From: Planosporangium mesophilum
GTDB taxonomy: Bacteria > Actinomycetota > Actinomycetes > Mycobacteriales > Micromonosporaceae
Direction of reading: 5' to 3'
Assembly: GCF_016863255.1 (NCBI RefSeq)
Contig: NZ_BOON01000039.1
Location: forward strand, 59,991-123,990
Length of the DNA: 64,000 nt
Shown here: piece by piece, positions 43,999 to 52,512 of the stretch
Position numbering within the stretch: position 1 is the first letter of the stretch
Layout: the number at the start of each line of letters is the position of its first letter
Notes under the pieces: generated by a model
Told to the model about the DNA's origin: nothing
What the model saw: the letters and a program-made list of their open reading frames with translations, nothing else
Database searches by the model: none
Position numbers and translations under genes: made by a program

Positions 43999-44550
43999 AT
44001 GAGCGCAGAGACCGTCGGCATGCACATGCCCGCCGTCGTGACGCTCGACGATCTGGCTGCGATGAACGCCGCCGATCCGAACGGACACCGGTACGAGACC
44101 AGCCCCGAGGGGGTCCTGTCGGTCATGCCGCCGCCCGATTCCGAGCACGCGACGATCGCCAGTCGCCTCTTCGCGTGGCTGATCATGGCCGGCTGGCCTG
44201 CCGAGCAGGTGCTCCAGGTGGCAGGAGTCCGGATTCCCGGTTCCGATGGCGTCGGCGGCCGGATACCTGATCTGAGCGTGTGGAGGAAGCCGCCGCCCCG
44301 CGGTGTTTGGCTGGCTGTCGACGGCCTTCTGCTCGTGGTCGAGATCGTGTCGCCAGGGTCTGAGGCCCTGGATGAGGTCACGAAACTGCGTGAGTACGCG
44401 TCAGCGGGCACCCCCCAGTACTGGGTGGTGAACCGCGACGCCGCTCAGACGGTCACCCTGTACCAACTGGCCGACGGCGGCTACCAGGAGCGGGCGAAGC
44501 TGCCGTTGGCTTGGTTGCTGCAGACGGCACCGGCCGACCACGTGGTTTGA
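43999..44550 (+). CDS. Uma2 family (DUF820) PD-(D/E)xK nuclease-like protein
   Basis: 183 residues. Core signature PDLSVWRKPP...LLLVVEIVSPGSEALDEVTKLREYASAGTPQYWVV, i.e. PD-(x)n-E-x-V-x-K of the restriction-endonuclease fold. Uma2 proteins are widespread, often multi-copy, and of uncertain substrate. Position directly after a tRNA gene and its lower GC than flanks fit an accessory gene. Confidence 0.85.
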   Translation: MSAETVGMHMPAVVTLDDLAAMNAADPNGHRYETSPEGVLSVMPPPDSEHATIASRLFAWLIMAGWPAEQVLQVAGVRIPGSDGVGGRIPDLSVWRKPPPRGVWLAVDGLLLVVEIVSPGSEALDEVTKLREYASAGTPQYWVVNRDAAQTVTLYQLADGGYQERAKLPLAWLLQTAPADHVV

Positions 44551-44632
44551 ACGAAGTCATTCCTCAGCGCTCGGTTGCGTCCGACACCGCCAGCGTGGCG
44601 CCATGGCCCATGGTCACAGGCTTCGATGAGAT

Positions 44633-45463
44633 TCATCGACCCGTCGCGGCCAGGATCACCGGGACGGCGACCACATTGACCCGGCTGCCGTCCCGGGGCG
44701 AGACCTCGTACACCTCGACCGTGCCGGGCTGGTCGTCTGCCAGCCGGTACGCGACGGCGACGCGGTAGTCGCCGCGGCAGCCGGTACCGCAGGTCGCGGT
44801 GGTGAACGCGGTTGCGATCACGCGGCCGGCCGCGTCGAGGACGCGTACGTTGACCGTCGCCTCGAACACGTCGGCGGTGCCGTCGACGGTCACCGGGCCG
44901 GACAGTCGCTCGCCGATGTCCGGACTCGTCACGACGATCGGCGGCAGCAGGTCGGCGTACTCGCTGCGCGCCGCCGGCCGGCCGAGCGGCTCGGCGCCGG
45001 ACCGGAACTGGACCCTGGAGACCGTCGGGAACTGGGTCAGGCTGTACACGACCTGCGCCCGGCGTAGCCGTACCGTGCCGGTGTCCCCGGCGGAGAAGCC
45101 CGGGTCGAAGCTGACCGTCTCCACGCCGTCCGCGATCGAGGCGATGCCGAACCCGGCACCGGAGGGGACTGCGCTGCTCAGCCCGGCCGCGGCCTCCGCC
45201 GGCGAAGGTCCGGCGGCGAGTTCGGCGAGGACCAGCCGGGACGTGGCGACGGTCGCCGGGCGGGTGCGGTGGGTCGGTACCAGCTTCCCGGCCCGGACGA
45301 ACCACAGTTGGACGGTGACGGTACCGGTGGGCGAGGTCTCGGCGGCCGGCGGCGCGGAAGCGGCCGCGCTGCCGGTCGGCGCCGTCCCCAGCGTTCCGGA
45401 CCGGGGGACCGAACAGCCGGCGGCCAACAAGGCGGGCAGCAACACGATGACAAGACGGTTCAT
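44633..45463 (-). CDS. GerMN-domain lipoprotein of two-component operon
   Basis: 276 residues: lipobox LLAAGC, a Ser/Ala-rich linker, a GerMN domain (VTVQLWFVRAGKLVPTHRT...LVLAELAAGPSPAEAAAGLSSAVPSG) and a C-terminal Gmad-type beta domain (IVVTSPDIGERLSGPVTVDGTADVFEATVNVRVLD). Its ATG overlaps the kinase stop (ATGA). Lipoproteins in this position (as CseA or the AfsQ operon lipoprotein) are thought to tune the kinase at the cell surface. Confidence 0.85.
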   Translation of the reverse strand: MNRLVIVLLPALLAAGCSVPRSGTLGTAPTGSAAASAPPAAETSPTGTVTVQLWFVRAGKLVPTHRTRPATVATSRLVLAELAAGPSPAEAAAGLSSAVPSGAGFGIASIADGVETVSFDPGFSAGDTGTVRLRRAQVVYSLTQFPTVSRVQFRSGAEPLGRPAARSEYADLLPPIVVTSPDIGERLSGPVTVDGTADVFEATVNVRVLDAAGRVIATAFTTATCGTGCRGDYRVAVAYRLADDQPGTVEVYEVSPRDGSRVNVVAVPVILAATGR

Positions 45464-46833
45464 GACGGTGGTCCAACCGGTAGCTCGAGCCGGAACTCGG
45501 TGCCGACGCCGACCTCACTGCGTACCGCCAGCCCGGCACCGAGCAGTCGGGCGTTCTCCTGCGCGATGGCCAGGCCGAGCCCGCTGCCCCGGCCGCTGCG
45601 GGACGGGTCGGCCTTGTAGAAGCGGTCGAACAGGTGCGGCAGGTGTTCCGGCGCGATGCCCGGCCCCTCGTCGGTCACCGTGACCACCGCGGTCGTCCCG
45701 TCCCGGCGTACGTCCGTGCCCACCCGGCCGTCGCCGTGCTCGACCGCGTTGGCGATCAGGTTGGCGACCACACGGTCCAGCCGGCGCGGATCGGTACGCA
45801 CGACGGCCGGTTCCCCGGTCACGGTGACGCGGTCGCGCCACCCGTGCGCCTCGACGAGGGAGCGCAGTTCGACGGCGAGGTCGACGGGCCGGCTGAACAC
45901 CGGTTCCTGGCCGGCGTCCAGCCGGGAGATCTCCATCAGCTCCTCCAGCAGCCGGCGCAGCCGTACCATGTCGGCCACCAGCAGTTCGGCCGGGCGACGG
46001 GTGTCGGGCGGGAGTCGGTCGAGGTGATCGGCCAGCAGCGACGCCTCGGCGACCAGGGCGGTGACCGGCGTACGCAGTTCGTGGGCGACGTCGGCGGTGA
46101 AACGGCGCTCGCGGGCCTGCGCCGCCGACAGCTGGTTGATCTTCGTTTCCAGGGCCTGTGCCATGTCGTTGAACGACGCGGCCCAGGCGCCGAACTCGTC
46201 CCGGCCCGTCACCGGCAGCCTCGTCGCGAGCAGCCCCTCGGCCACCGCGCGGGCCGCCCGACTGGCCCGGCCGACCGGCTCGAGGGTCCGGCGGGCGAGG
46301 ACGTGGCCGACGCCCGCGGCCAGCAGTACCACCGCGATCCAGCCGGCGACCAGGGCGTACCGCAGCTGGTCCAGGTCGCGGCGGATCCGGCCCTCGGGAT
46401 GCACCACGTACAGCTCCGCGGTCGAGCCGGGGATCCGGCCGCCGACGACCAGCAGGTCACCCGGCGTCCGCTCGTACCCGAGCTGTCCGGACGCCACCGC
46501 GGCCCGCAGCCGGCCGCCGGGTGCGGGGGAGAAGCTGGCGTTCGACGCGGTGGTCGCGTCGCCGGTGGCCAGCAGGACATGCCGTCCGCTGGTCTCGAAG
46601 CTGGCCAGCAGGCCGGCGCTGCGTTCGTCGTCCAGCGGCAGGAACTGCCGCGCGAGGACGAGCTGGTACCGGGTGTCCACTGTGGCCTGCCGCAGTGAGT
46701 CGTCGAACCGGGCCTGGCGCACCATCAGGTACGACCCGACCGCCAGTACCGCCGCCGAGACCCCGGCGACGAGGACGAACGCGATCGTCAGCCGGCGCCG
46801 CAGCCGGCCCGGTACGATCGCGCGCGTGGCCAT
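45460..46833 (-). CDS. Sensor histidine kinase (CseC/AfsQ2-like)
   Basis: 457 residues. Two membrane segments (about 15-38 and 163-183) enclose an extracytoplasmic sensor of ~120 residues. HAMP follows, then the H-box RFTADVAHELRTPVTAL (His is the phosphorylation site), and ATPase motifs NLIANAVEHGDG (N), VTDEGPGIAPE (G1) and GRGSGLGLAIAQE (G2). Partner of the response regulator 9 nt upstream. Confidence 0.93.
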   Translation of the reverse strand: MATRAIVPGRLRRRLTIAFVLVAGVSAAVLAVGSYLMVRQARFDDSLRQATVDTRYQLVLARQFLPLDDERSAGLLASFETSGRHVLLATGDATTASNASFSPAPGGRLRAAVASGQLGYERTPGDLLVVGGRIPGSTAELYVVHPEGRIRRDLDQLRYALVAGWIAVVLLAAGVGHVLARRTLEPVGRASRAARAVAEGLLATRLPVTGRDEFGAWAASFNDMAQALETKINQLSAAQARERRFTADVAHELRTPVTALVAEASLLADHLDRLPPDTRRPAELLVADMVRLRRLLEELMEISRLDAGQEPVFSRPVDLAVELRSLVEAHGWRDRVTVTGEPAVVRTDPRRLDRVVANLIANAVEHGDGRVGTDVRRDGTTAVVTVTDEGPGIAPEHLPHLFDRFYKADPSRSGRGSGLGLAIAQENARLLGAGLAVRSEVGVGTEFRLELPVGPPS

Positions 46834-46842
46834 CCCGGCTCC

Positions 46843-47535
46843 TCAGGGGCCGGACAGCTTGTAGCCGACGCCGCGGACGGTACTGATCAGCCTCGGCCGG
46901 GCGGGGTCGTCCTCCACCTTCGCGCGCAGCCGCTGTACCGCCACGTCGACCAGGCGTGAGTCACCCAGGTACGAGTAGTTCCAGACCCGGTCGAGCAGCA
47001 CGTCGCGGGTGAACACCTGGCCGGGGCGGCGGGCCAGCTCCAGCAGCAGGCGGAACTCGGTCGAGGTGAGCGGAAGCTCGCGCCCGTCCTTGTACACGGT
47101 GAAGCGGGCCGGGTCGATCTCCAGCCCGCCGACCGACAGGGTCGTCTCCTCGACCGGGGCCGACGAGCGGCGCAGCAGGGCCCGTACCCGGGCCGTCAGC
47201 TCGGCCGGGTCGAACGGCTTCCGGACGTAGTCGTCCGCCCCGCACTCCAGCCCCACGACCACGTCGATGGTGTCGGTCCGGGCGGTGAGCATGAGGATCG
47301 GTACCTGGCTGGTCCGGCGGATCTCGCGGCACACTTCCAGGCCGTCCGGCCCGGGCAGCATCACGTCCAGCACGATCAGATCGATCTCCTGCGCGCGCCA
47401 CAAGGCCAGCGCCTCACGGCCGTCCACGGCGGTACTCACCCGGAAACCGGCGCGCCGCAGGCCCAGGGCGGTGACCTCCCGGATGGAGGCGTCGTCCTCC
47501 ACGACGAGCACCAAGCCGTCCATAGAGACTGTCAT
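46843..47535 (-). CDS. OmpR-type response regulator (CseB/AfsQ1-like)
   Basis: 230 residues. Receiver domain with acidic pocket VVEDDAS, phospho-acceptor Asp in IVLDVMLPGPDG, TAR and K of VRKPFDP; C-terminal winged helix LTSTEFRLLLELARRPGQVFTRDVLLDRVW...VDVAVQRLRAKVEDDP...VRGVGYKL. ATG 47535 is used because GGAGG lies 8 nt upstream; a longer frame would start inside the terminator hairpin. First gene of RR-HK-lipoprotein. Confidence 0.93.
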   Translation of the reverse strand: MTVSMDGLVLVVEDDASIREVTALGLRRAGFRVSTAVDGREALALWRAQEIDLIVLDVMLPGPDGLEVCREIRRTSQVPILMLTARTDTIDVVVGLECGADDYVRKPFDPAELTARVRALLRRSSAPVEETTLSVGGLEIDPARFTVYKDGRELPLTSTEFRLLLELARRPGQVFTRDVLLDRVWNYSYLGDSRLVDVAVQRLRAKVEDDPARPRLISTVRGVGYKLSGP

Positions 47536-47548
47536 ACATGACACCTCC

Positions 47549-47599
47549 ATGATCACCGAGAGTTCGGGGTGCCATGACGCCGAAACTCTCAGTGATCAT
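47549..47599 (-). terminator. Imperfect palindrome between AMIN-like gene and response regulator
   Basis: Arms starting ATGATCAC (47549) and ending GTGATCAT (47599) pair over ~19 bp with one mismatch and one bulge. Shares its outer arm with the 52-bp palindrome at 19269. Confidence 0.6.
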
Positions 47600-47613
47600 G
47601 AGAAGAGGGGTGG

Positions 47614-48183
47614 CTACCAGCGGTGCGCGACATCCAGCACGATCCGGCTGTGCGTGCCCGGCCCGGAGAGCACGAACACCCGGTACGGCAGCCGGGCCCG
47701 GACGCCCACGGCGAAGCTCGTGTACCCCTCGAAGCTGCCGCCGAAGACCACGTCGCGCAGGGTCTGGTACCCGACGACGTTCGCGGTGTGGTCACCCGAG
47801 CGGTACGGGTACGCCTCCGCGCCGGACTGGTAGTACGCCGGCGCGAGCAGCGTCACCTTCAACACCGCGCCGCCGGCGGTGTACGGCGACAGGGCCAGCC
47901 CCTGACCCTCCGTGTACGCCTCGCCGTAGGAGATGGCGTACCCGTTCGCCGGCCCGTCGAACTCGAACACCACCCGGTCGTAGCAGTCGTGCTGACCGGT
48001 GCGGCTGTACAGCAGGACAGCGGTGCTCAGCGCGTCGGCGGACCTGTCCTGGCTGCCCCAGGTGATGCCGCAGTACGGCGCCGCGGTGGACGCCCGCATC
48101 ATGCCGGCGCCGGCCGGAGCCGCGGCGGCCACCAGGCCGCAGGCCGTCACGGCCATCGCGACCAGTACGTTCCTGAGTTTCAT
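47614..48183 (-). CDS. Secreted AMIN-like domain protein
   Basis: 189 residues: signal peptide ending AAAAPAGAG; mature part with YCGITWGSQDRS, GQHDCYDRVVFEFDGPANGYAISY and TLRDVVFGGSFEGYTSFAVGVRARLPYRVFVLSGPG, the pattern of AMIN-like (lipo)proteins of actinomycetes. Two Cys likely form a disulfide. No lipobox. Function unknown; wall binding is possible. GGGAGGG precedes the ATG. Confidence 0.75.
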   Translation of the reverse strand: MKLRNVLVAMAVTACGLVAAAAPAGAGMMRASTAAPYCGITWGSQDRSADALSTAVLLYSRTGQHDCYDRVVFEFDGPANGYAISYGEAYTEGQGLALSPYTAGGAVLKVTLLAPAYYQSGAEAYPYRSGDHTANVVGYQTLRDVVFGGSFEGYTSFAVGVRARLPYRVFVLSGPGTHSRIVLDVAHRW

Positions 48184-48443
48184 CGTGCCCTCCCTGAGCG
48201 AGTCGCCCCGCCGGGTTGGCGGTGACAACTACGCACAGTGGGCCGGTTGTGCCACCGTGGCGCCACCGGCACGTAACCGGAGGGTTACGGCGGGCGGGCG
48301 GCGGACGTCAGAGGTCCGCGCCGACCGGGTCGCGTCCGACGGCGCCGCGGCGGATAAGCCGGGCTGACGTCGCGCCGCTAGGCTTGGCGCCGGTGGCACC
48401 GCGCAAGTCACGGTGAATGGTCACGAGACCCGGAGGAGCCGCG

Positions 48444-49313
48444 ATGAGGCTTGGCCTGCACTACTGGAACTTCTCGATCCCCGATGACCCGGCCGCGATC
48501 GCCCCGACCCTCGCCGAGACGGCGCGCATCGCCGAGCAGGCGGGCTTCTCCTCGTTCACGGTCATGGACCACTACTTCCAGATGGAGTCGATGGCGTCGG
48601 CCGCTGAGCCGATGCTGGAGGGCTACACCACGCTGGGCTACCTCGCGGCCAAGACGGAGCGGATGACGCTCGGCCTGCTCGTCACCGGCGTGATGTACCG
48701 CTACCCCGGCCTGCTGGCGAAGATCGTCACGACCCTCGACGTGCTGTCACAGGGCCGGGCGCGGCTGGGGATCGGCGCCTCCTGGTACGAGCGTGAGCAG
48801 GCCGGTCTCGGCGTGCCGGTGGTACCGGTCGCCGAGCGCTTCGAGCGGCTCGAGGAGACACTGCTGATCTGCCTGCAGATGTGGAGCGACCTCAACGGCC
48901 CGTTCAAGGGCCGCCACTACCAGCTTGCCGAGACGCTGTGTGTACCGGCGCCGATCAGCCGGCCCCGCCCGCCCATCATGATCGGCGGCGGCGGAGAGCG
49001 GAAGACGCTGCGGCTGGTGGCGCGGTACGCGGACGCCTGCAACCTGTTCGGCACCGGCCCGGCCGAGGTCGCGCGCAAGCTCGACGTGCTGCGCGAGCAC
49101 TGCGCCGCCGAAGGGCGCGACTACGACGCCATCGAGAAGACGGTCCTGGTCATGCGCCCGGCGCTGGTCGACGTGGACGCGTTCGTGGCCGAGGTCGGCG
49201 AGTACGCCGGGCTCGGCGTGACCGAGGTGCAGACGATGCCCGACCGCCACCCGGTGGAGTACGCCGAGCAGTTCGCCGAGCGGGTGGTGCCGAAGCTCGC
49301 CACGCTGGGTTAG
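48444..49313 (+). CDS. LLM-class F420-dependent oxidoreductase
   Basis: 289 residues; MRLGLHYWNF, FSSFTVMDHYFQ, TLGLLVTGVMYRYPGLLAKIVTTLDVLSQGRARLGIGASWYEREQ and PIMIGGGGERKTLRLVARYAD mark a luciferase-like monooxygenase of the F420 subgroup. Redox on an unknown small molecule using reduced F420. ATG 48444 has GGAGGAG upstream. Its stop codon overlaps that of convergent GH3 gene by two bases, with no terminator between. Confidence 0.88.
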   Translation: MRLGLHYWNFSIPDDPAAIAPTLAETARIAEQAGFSSFTVMDHYFQMESMASAAEPMLEGYTTLGYLAAKTERMTLGLLVTGVMYRYPGLLAKIVTTLDVLSQGRARLGIGASWYEREQAGLGVPVVPVAERFERLEETLLICLQMWSDLNGPFKGRHYQLAETLCVPAPISRPRPPIMIGGGGERKTLRLVARYADACNLFGTGPAEVARKLDVLREHCAAEGRDYDAIEKTVLVMRPALVDVDAFVAEVGEYAGLGVTEVQTMPDRHPVEYAEQFAERVVPKLATLG

Positions 49314-51205
49314 TAATTCAACCCATACCCGTACGGGAACAGCCCGATCTTGCCGTCCCCGCTGTTGATCGGTTCCTGGCTCGTGCCGGCCGGCCACGTG
49401 ACCGGCAGCTTCCCGGTCGGGTTGTAGCCGCCGAACAGCACGTCGGCCACGCCGGCGCCCTCGCTGCCGGGCAGCCAGGAGGCGACCAGCGCACGCCAGT
49501 CCGGTAGTTGCGCGGCGATGTCCAGCGGTCGGCCGGAGACGAGCACCGTGACGACCGGTACGCCGGACGCCTTGAGCCGCTGCAGGGTCGCCAGGTCGGT
49601 CGAGTCCAGCCCCATCGCGCCGGTACGGTCGCCCTGGCCCTCCGCGTACGGCGTCTCGCCGACCACCGCGATGGCGGCCCGGTACGAGGAGTCGATGCCC
49701 GAACCGTCGCGGCTGTACGTCACCGTGCCCCCCGATCCGACCGCCGACCGGATGCCCTGCAGGATCGTGGTACCGGGGACGATGTTGCCGGATCGGCCCT
49801 GCCAGGAGATGGTCCAGCCACCGCTGGAGTTGCCGATGTCGTCGGCGTTCTTGCCGGCGACGAAGATCTTCCCACCGGTACGGGACAGCGGCAGGATCCC
49901 GCCCGCGTTCTTCAGCAGCACCTGCGATTCGCGTACCGCCTGGCGGGCCAGGTCCCGGTGGGCCTGGCTGCCGACCGTCTGCGCGTAGGAGCGGTCGGCG
50001 TACGGGTGCTCGAACAGGCCCAGTTCGAACTTCTTGGTCAGGATGCGGCTGACCGCGTCGTCGATGCGGGAGGTCGGGACGGCCCCGGACTGGACGGCGG
50101 CCTTCAGGTAGGAGATGAACGTCCGGTAGTCGTTCGGCACCATGATCATGTCGAGACCGGCGTTGATCGCGGTGGTGACCTCCTGCTGAGTGAAGCCGCT
50201 CGCCCCGTCGAGCTGGTCGATCGCGGCCCAGTCGGAGACGAGGAAGCCTTTGAAGCCGAGTTCGCCCTTGAGTACGTCGGTGAGCAGGTACCGGTTGCCG
50301 TGCATCTTGACGCCGTTCCAGCTGCTGTACGACACCATGATCGAGCCGACGCCGCGGTCGACGGCGGCCTTGAACGGCGGCAGGTGGATCGCCCGCAGTT
50401 CCTGCTCGCTGACCTGGGTGTCGCCCTGGTCCCGGCCGCCGGTGGTGCCGCCGTCACCGACGTAGTGCTTGGCGGTCGCCAGGATCGACGCGGGGGAGGC
50501 GAGCGTCGGGCCCTGCAGGCCGGTGATCACCGTCGTCATCGACGAGGCCAGCTCGGGGGTCTCGCCGAACGACTCGTACGTGCGGCCCCACCGGTCGTTG
50601 CGGGCCACGCACAGGCACGGCGCGAACGTCCAGTCCAGGCCCGCCCCGGTGACCTCCTCGGCGGTGGCCCGCCCGATCTGCTGTACCAGGGCCGGATCGC
50701 GGGTGGCGCCGAGACCGATGTTGTGCGGGAAGATGGTCGACCCGTACACGTTGTTGTTGCCGTGCACCGCATCCAGCCCGTAGATCATGGGGATGCCCAG
50801 CGGCGTGGCGACCGCGGCCCGCTGGAAGCTGTCGTACATGTCCGCCCAGCCGGCCGGGGTGTTGGGCGAGGGTGCCGAGCCGCCACCGGACAGGATCGAG
50901 CCGACCCGGTACGTGGTCACGTCCGCCGTACTGATCGCGCCGCGCTCGGCCTGGGTCATCTGGCCGACCTTGTCGTCGAGGCTCATCCGTCCGAGCAGGT
51001 CTGAGACCCGGTCTGCCACCCTGCGCGACGGGTCCTGGTACGGGTACGTGTAACCGGCCGCCGGTCGGGTGGCGTCCGCCCGGGCCGGGGCGCCGGAGCC
51101 GGCGGCCGCGAAGGCCAGCGGCACCGCGACGGCGAGCGCGGAGAGGGGGGCGACCCGCCGGAGGCGGCGCCGGGGTACGCCGGATGCGTCCGGTCGCGGG
51201 CTCAT
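49310..51205 (-). CDS. Secreted GH3 beta-glucosidase/exoglucanase
   Basis: 631 residues with signal peptide (RRLRRVAPLSALAVAVPLAFAAAGSGAPARA). GH3 N-domain with IPMIYGLDAVHGNNNV, TAKHYVGDGGT and the nucleophile Asp in GFLVSDWAAID; C-domain with VAVVGETPYAEGQGD, where the Glu is the expected acid/base by comparison with barley beta-glucan exohydrolase. Probably releases glucose from beta-glucans or cellodextrins. AAGGAGAA precedes the ATG. Divergent from the LacI gene and likely under its control. Confidence 0.9.
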   Translation of the reverse strand: MSPRPDASGVPRRRLRRVAPLSALAVAVPLAFAAAGSGAPARADATRPAAGYTYPYQDPSRRVADRVSDLLGRMSLDDKVGQMTQAERGAISTADVTTYRVGSILSGGGSAPSPNTPAGWADMYDSFQRAAVATPLGIPMIYGLDAVHGNNNVYGSTIFPHNIGLGATRDPALVQQIGRATAEEVTGAGLDWTFAPCLCVARNDRWGRTYESFGETPELASSMTTVITGLQGPTLASPASILATAKHYVGDGGTTGGRDQGDTQVSEQELRAIHLPPFKAAVDRGVGSIMVSYSSWNGVKMHGNRYLLTDVLKGELGFKGFLVSDWAAIDQLDGASGFTQQEVTTAINAGLDMIMVPNDYRTFISYLKAAVQSGAVPTSRIDDAVSRILTKKFELGLFEHPYADRSYAQTVGSQAHRDLARQAVRESQVLLKNAGGILPLSRTGGKIFVAGKNADDIGNSSGGWTISWQGRSGNIVPGTTILQGIRSAVGSGGTVTYSRDGSGIDSSYRAAIAVVGETPYAEGQGDRTGAMGLDSTDLATLQRLKASGVPVVTVLVSGRPLDIAAQLPDWRALVASWLPGSEGAGVADVLFGGYNPTGKLPVTWPAGTSQEPINSGDGKIGLFPYGYGLNY

Positions 51206-51262
51206 GACAGATTCTCCTTCGTCGATATGTTGACGATAGGAGGACGGGGTGGGTGGCGCTAG

Positions 51263-51276
51263 TGGGAGCGTGCCCA
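51263..51276. promoter_or_regulatory. CebR-box-like site between GH3 and LacI genes
   Basis: TGGGAGCGTGCCCA agrees with the known CebR operator TGGGAGCGCTCCCA at 12 of 14 positions, upstream of the GH3 gene (58 nt from its start). It would be a plausible cello-oligosaccharide-responsive site. Confidence 0.4.
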
Positions 51277-51312
51277 ATTTCCGGGAAGGCCACGGCGGCG
51301 CGCTCGCCATGT

Positions 51313-51327
51313 GCCGAAACTTTCGGC
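51313..51327. promoter_or_regulatory. LacI-family operator candidate
   Basis: GCCGAAA-C-TTTCGGC, a perfect 7-1-7 palindrome in the GH3/lacI divergent region. The CGAAA...TTTCG half-sites recur at 52457 before the GH43 gene. Confidence 0.65.
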
Positions 51328-51397
51328 TGCCGTGCCGGCGGCTGAGCCATCGTTAGACGTCGATCAGATCGTGGATGGACCTAAGGGAGATCTCACG

Positions 51398-51403
51398 TAC
51401 ACT
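51398..51403 (+). promoter_or_regulatory. Leaderless-type -10 box of lacI gene
   Basis: TACACT, 6 nt, then ATG 51410; no ribosome site. Confidence 0.55.
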
Positions 51404-51409
51404 CGCGCC

Positions 51410-52456
51410 ATGTCCGCGTCCGCTGATCACGCGCACGGCGCTCCCCGTCCCCGCCGAGCCGTCACGATCGCCCGGATCGCCGAGCGGGCGGGCGTCTCGG
51501 TTCCGACCGTTTCGAAGGTGATCAACGGTCGGTCCGATGTCGCCGCCGGTACCCGGGAGCGCGTCGAGGCCATCATCAGGGAGTACGGCTATCAGCGGCC
51601 GGAGAAGGCGGTCAGCACCGCGCCTCTGCTCGAACTGATCTTCCACGAGCTGGAGAGCGCGTGGGCGATCGAGATCATCCGGGGCGTCGAGGAGGTCGCA
51701 CGGGAGGCCGACCTGGCGGTGGTGCTGTCGGAGCTGCAGGGCCGCCACACCCCGCGCCGGGGTTGGATCGAGGGCGTGCTGGCGCGCCGGCCGACCGGCG
51801 TGATCTCGGTCTTCTCCGGGCTCAGCCCGGAGCAGCGGTCCCAATTGGACAGCCGCGGGGTGCCGTTCGTCGTGGTCGACCCGACCGGCGAGCCGGGCCA
51901 CGGTACGCCGTCGATCGGCGCTACCAACTGGAGCGGCGGGCTGTCGGCCACCCGGCACCTGCTCGACCTCGGGCACCGCCGGATCGCCGTGATCTCCGGG
52001 CCGGACCGCGTCCTGTGCAGCCGGGCCCGGCTGGACGGCTACCGGGCCGCGATGGACGCCGCCGGCCTGCCGGTCGAGCGGGACCTCATCCGCACCGGTG
52101 ACTTCCACGTCGAGGCCGGTTTCGCGCAGGCCCGCGCGCTGCTGGCGCTGCCCGACCCGCCGACGGCGATCTTCGCCGGGAGCGACCTGCAGGCGCTCGG
52201 CGTGTACGAGGCCGCGCGCGAGGCCGGCCTGCGCATCCCCGACGACCTCAGCGTGGTCGGCTTCGACGACCTGCCGGTGGCCCGCTGGGTCGGGCCGCCG
52301 CTGACCACGGTCCGTCAGCCGCTGGTGGAGATGGCCGGCGCGGCCGTCCGCCTGGTGCTGGCCCTGGCCAGGGGTGAGCGGCCGGAGCAGACCCGCCTTG
52401 AACTCTCCACGAGCATGGTGGTGCGGCAGAGTACGGCCCCACCGAGAGAGCGCTGA
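51410..52456 (+). CDS. LacI-family transcriptional regulator
   Basis: 348 residues. HTH TIARIAERAGVSVPTVSKVINGRSDVAAGTRERVEAIIREYGY, with the hinge helix, followed by a sugar-binding periplasmic-protein-like domain (VISVFSGLSPEQ, GATNWSGGLSATRHLLDLGHRRIAVISGP, FAGSDLQALGVYEAAREAGLRIPDDLSVVGFDDL). Divergent from GH3 and directly upstream of GH43, so it probably represses both until a sugar binds. Leaderless-type start. Confidence 0.92.
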   Translation: MSASADHAHGAPRPRRAVTIARIAERAGVSVPTVSKVINGRSDVAAGTRERVEAIIREYGYQRPEKAVSTAPLLELIFHELESAWAIEIIRGVEEVAREADLAVVLSELQGRHTPRRGWIEGVLARRPTGVISVFSGLSPEQRSQLDSRGVPFVVVDPTGEPGHGTPSIGATNWSGGLSATRHLLDLGHRRIAVISGPDRVLCSRARLDGYRAAMDAAGLPVERDLIRTGDFHVEAGFAQARALLALPDPPTAIFAGSDLQALGVYEAAREAGLRIPDDLSVVGFDDLPVARWVGPPLTTVRQPLVEMAGAAVRLVLALARGERPEQTRLELSTSMVVRQSTAPPRER

Positions 52457-52470
52457 TCGAAACATTTCGA
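52457..52470. promoter_or_regulatory. LacI-family operator candidate before GH43
   Basis: TCGAAA-CA-TTTCGA, perfect palindrome immediately after the lacI stop, 43 nt before the GH43 start. Confidence 0.65.
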
Positions 52471-52498
52471 AGCCATTCCGCTATGTTGCGACGACTGC

Positions 52499-52504
52499 TA
52501 GCGT
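52499..52504 (+). promoter_or_regulatory. Possible leaderless -10 box of GH43 gene
   Basis: TAGCGT, 8 nt, then ATG 52513. Slightly long spacing compared with the others. Confidence 0.35.
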
Positions 52505-52512
52505 CGGCGCAC

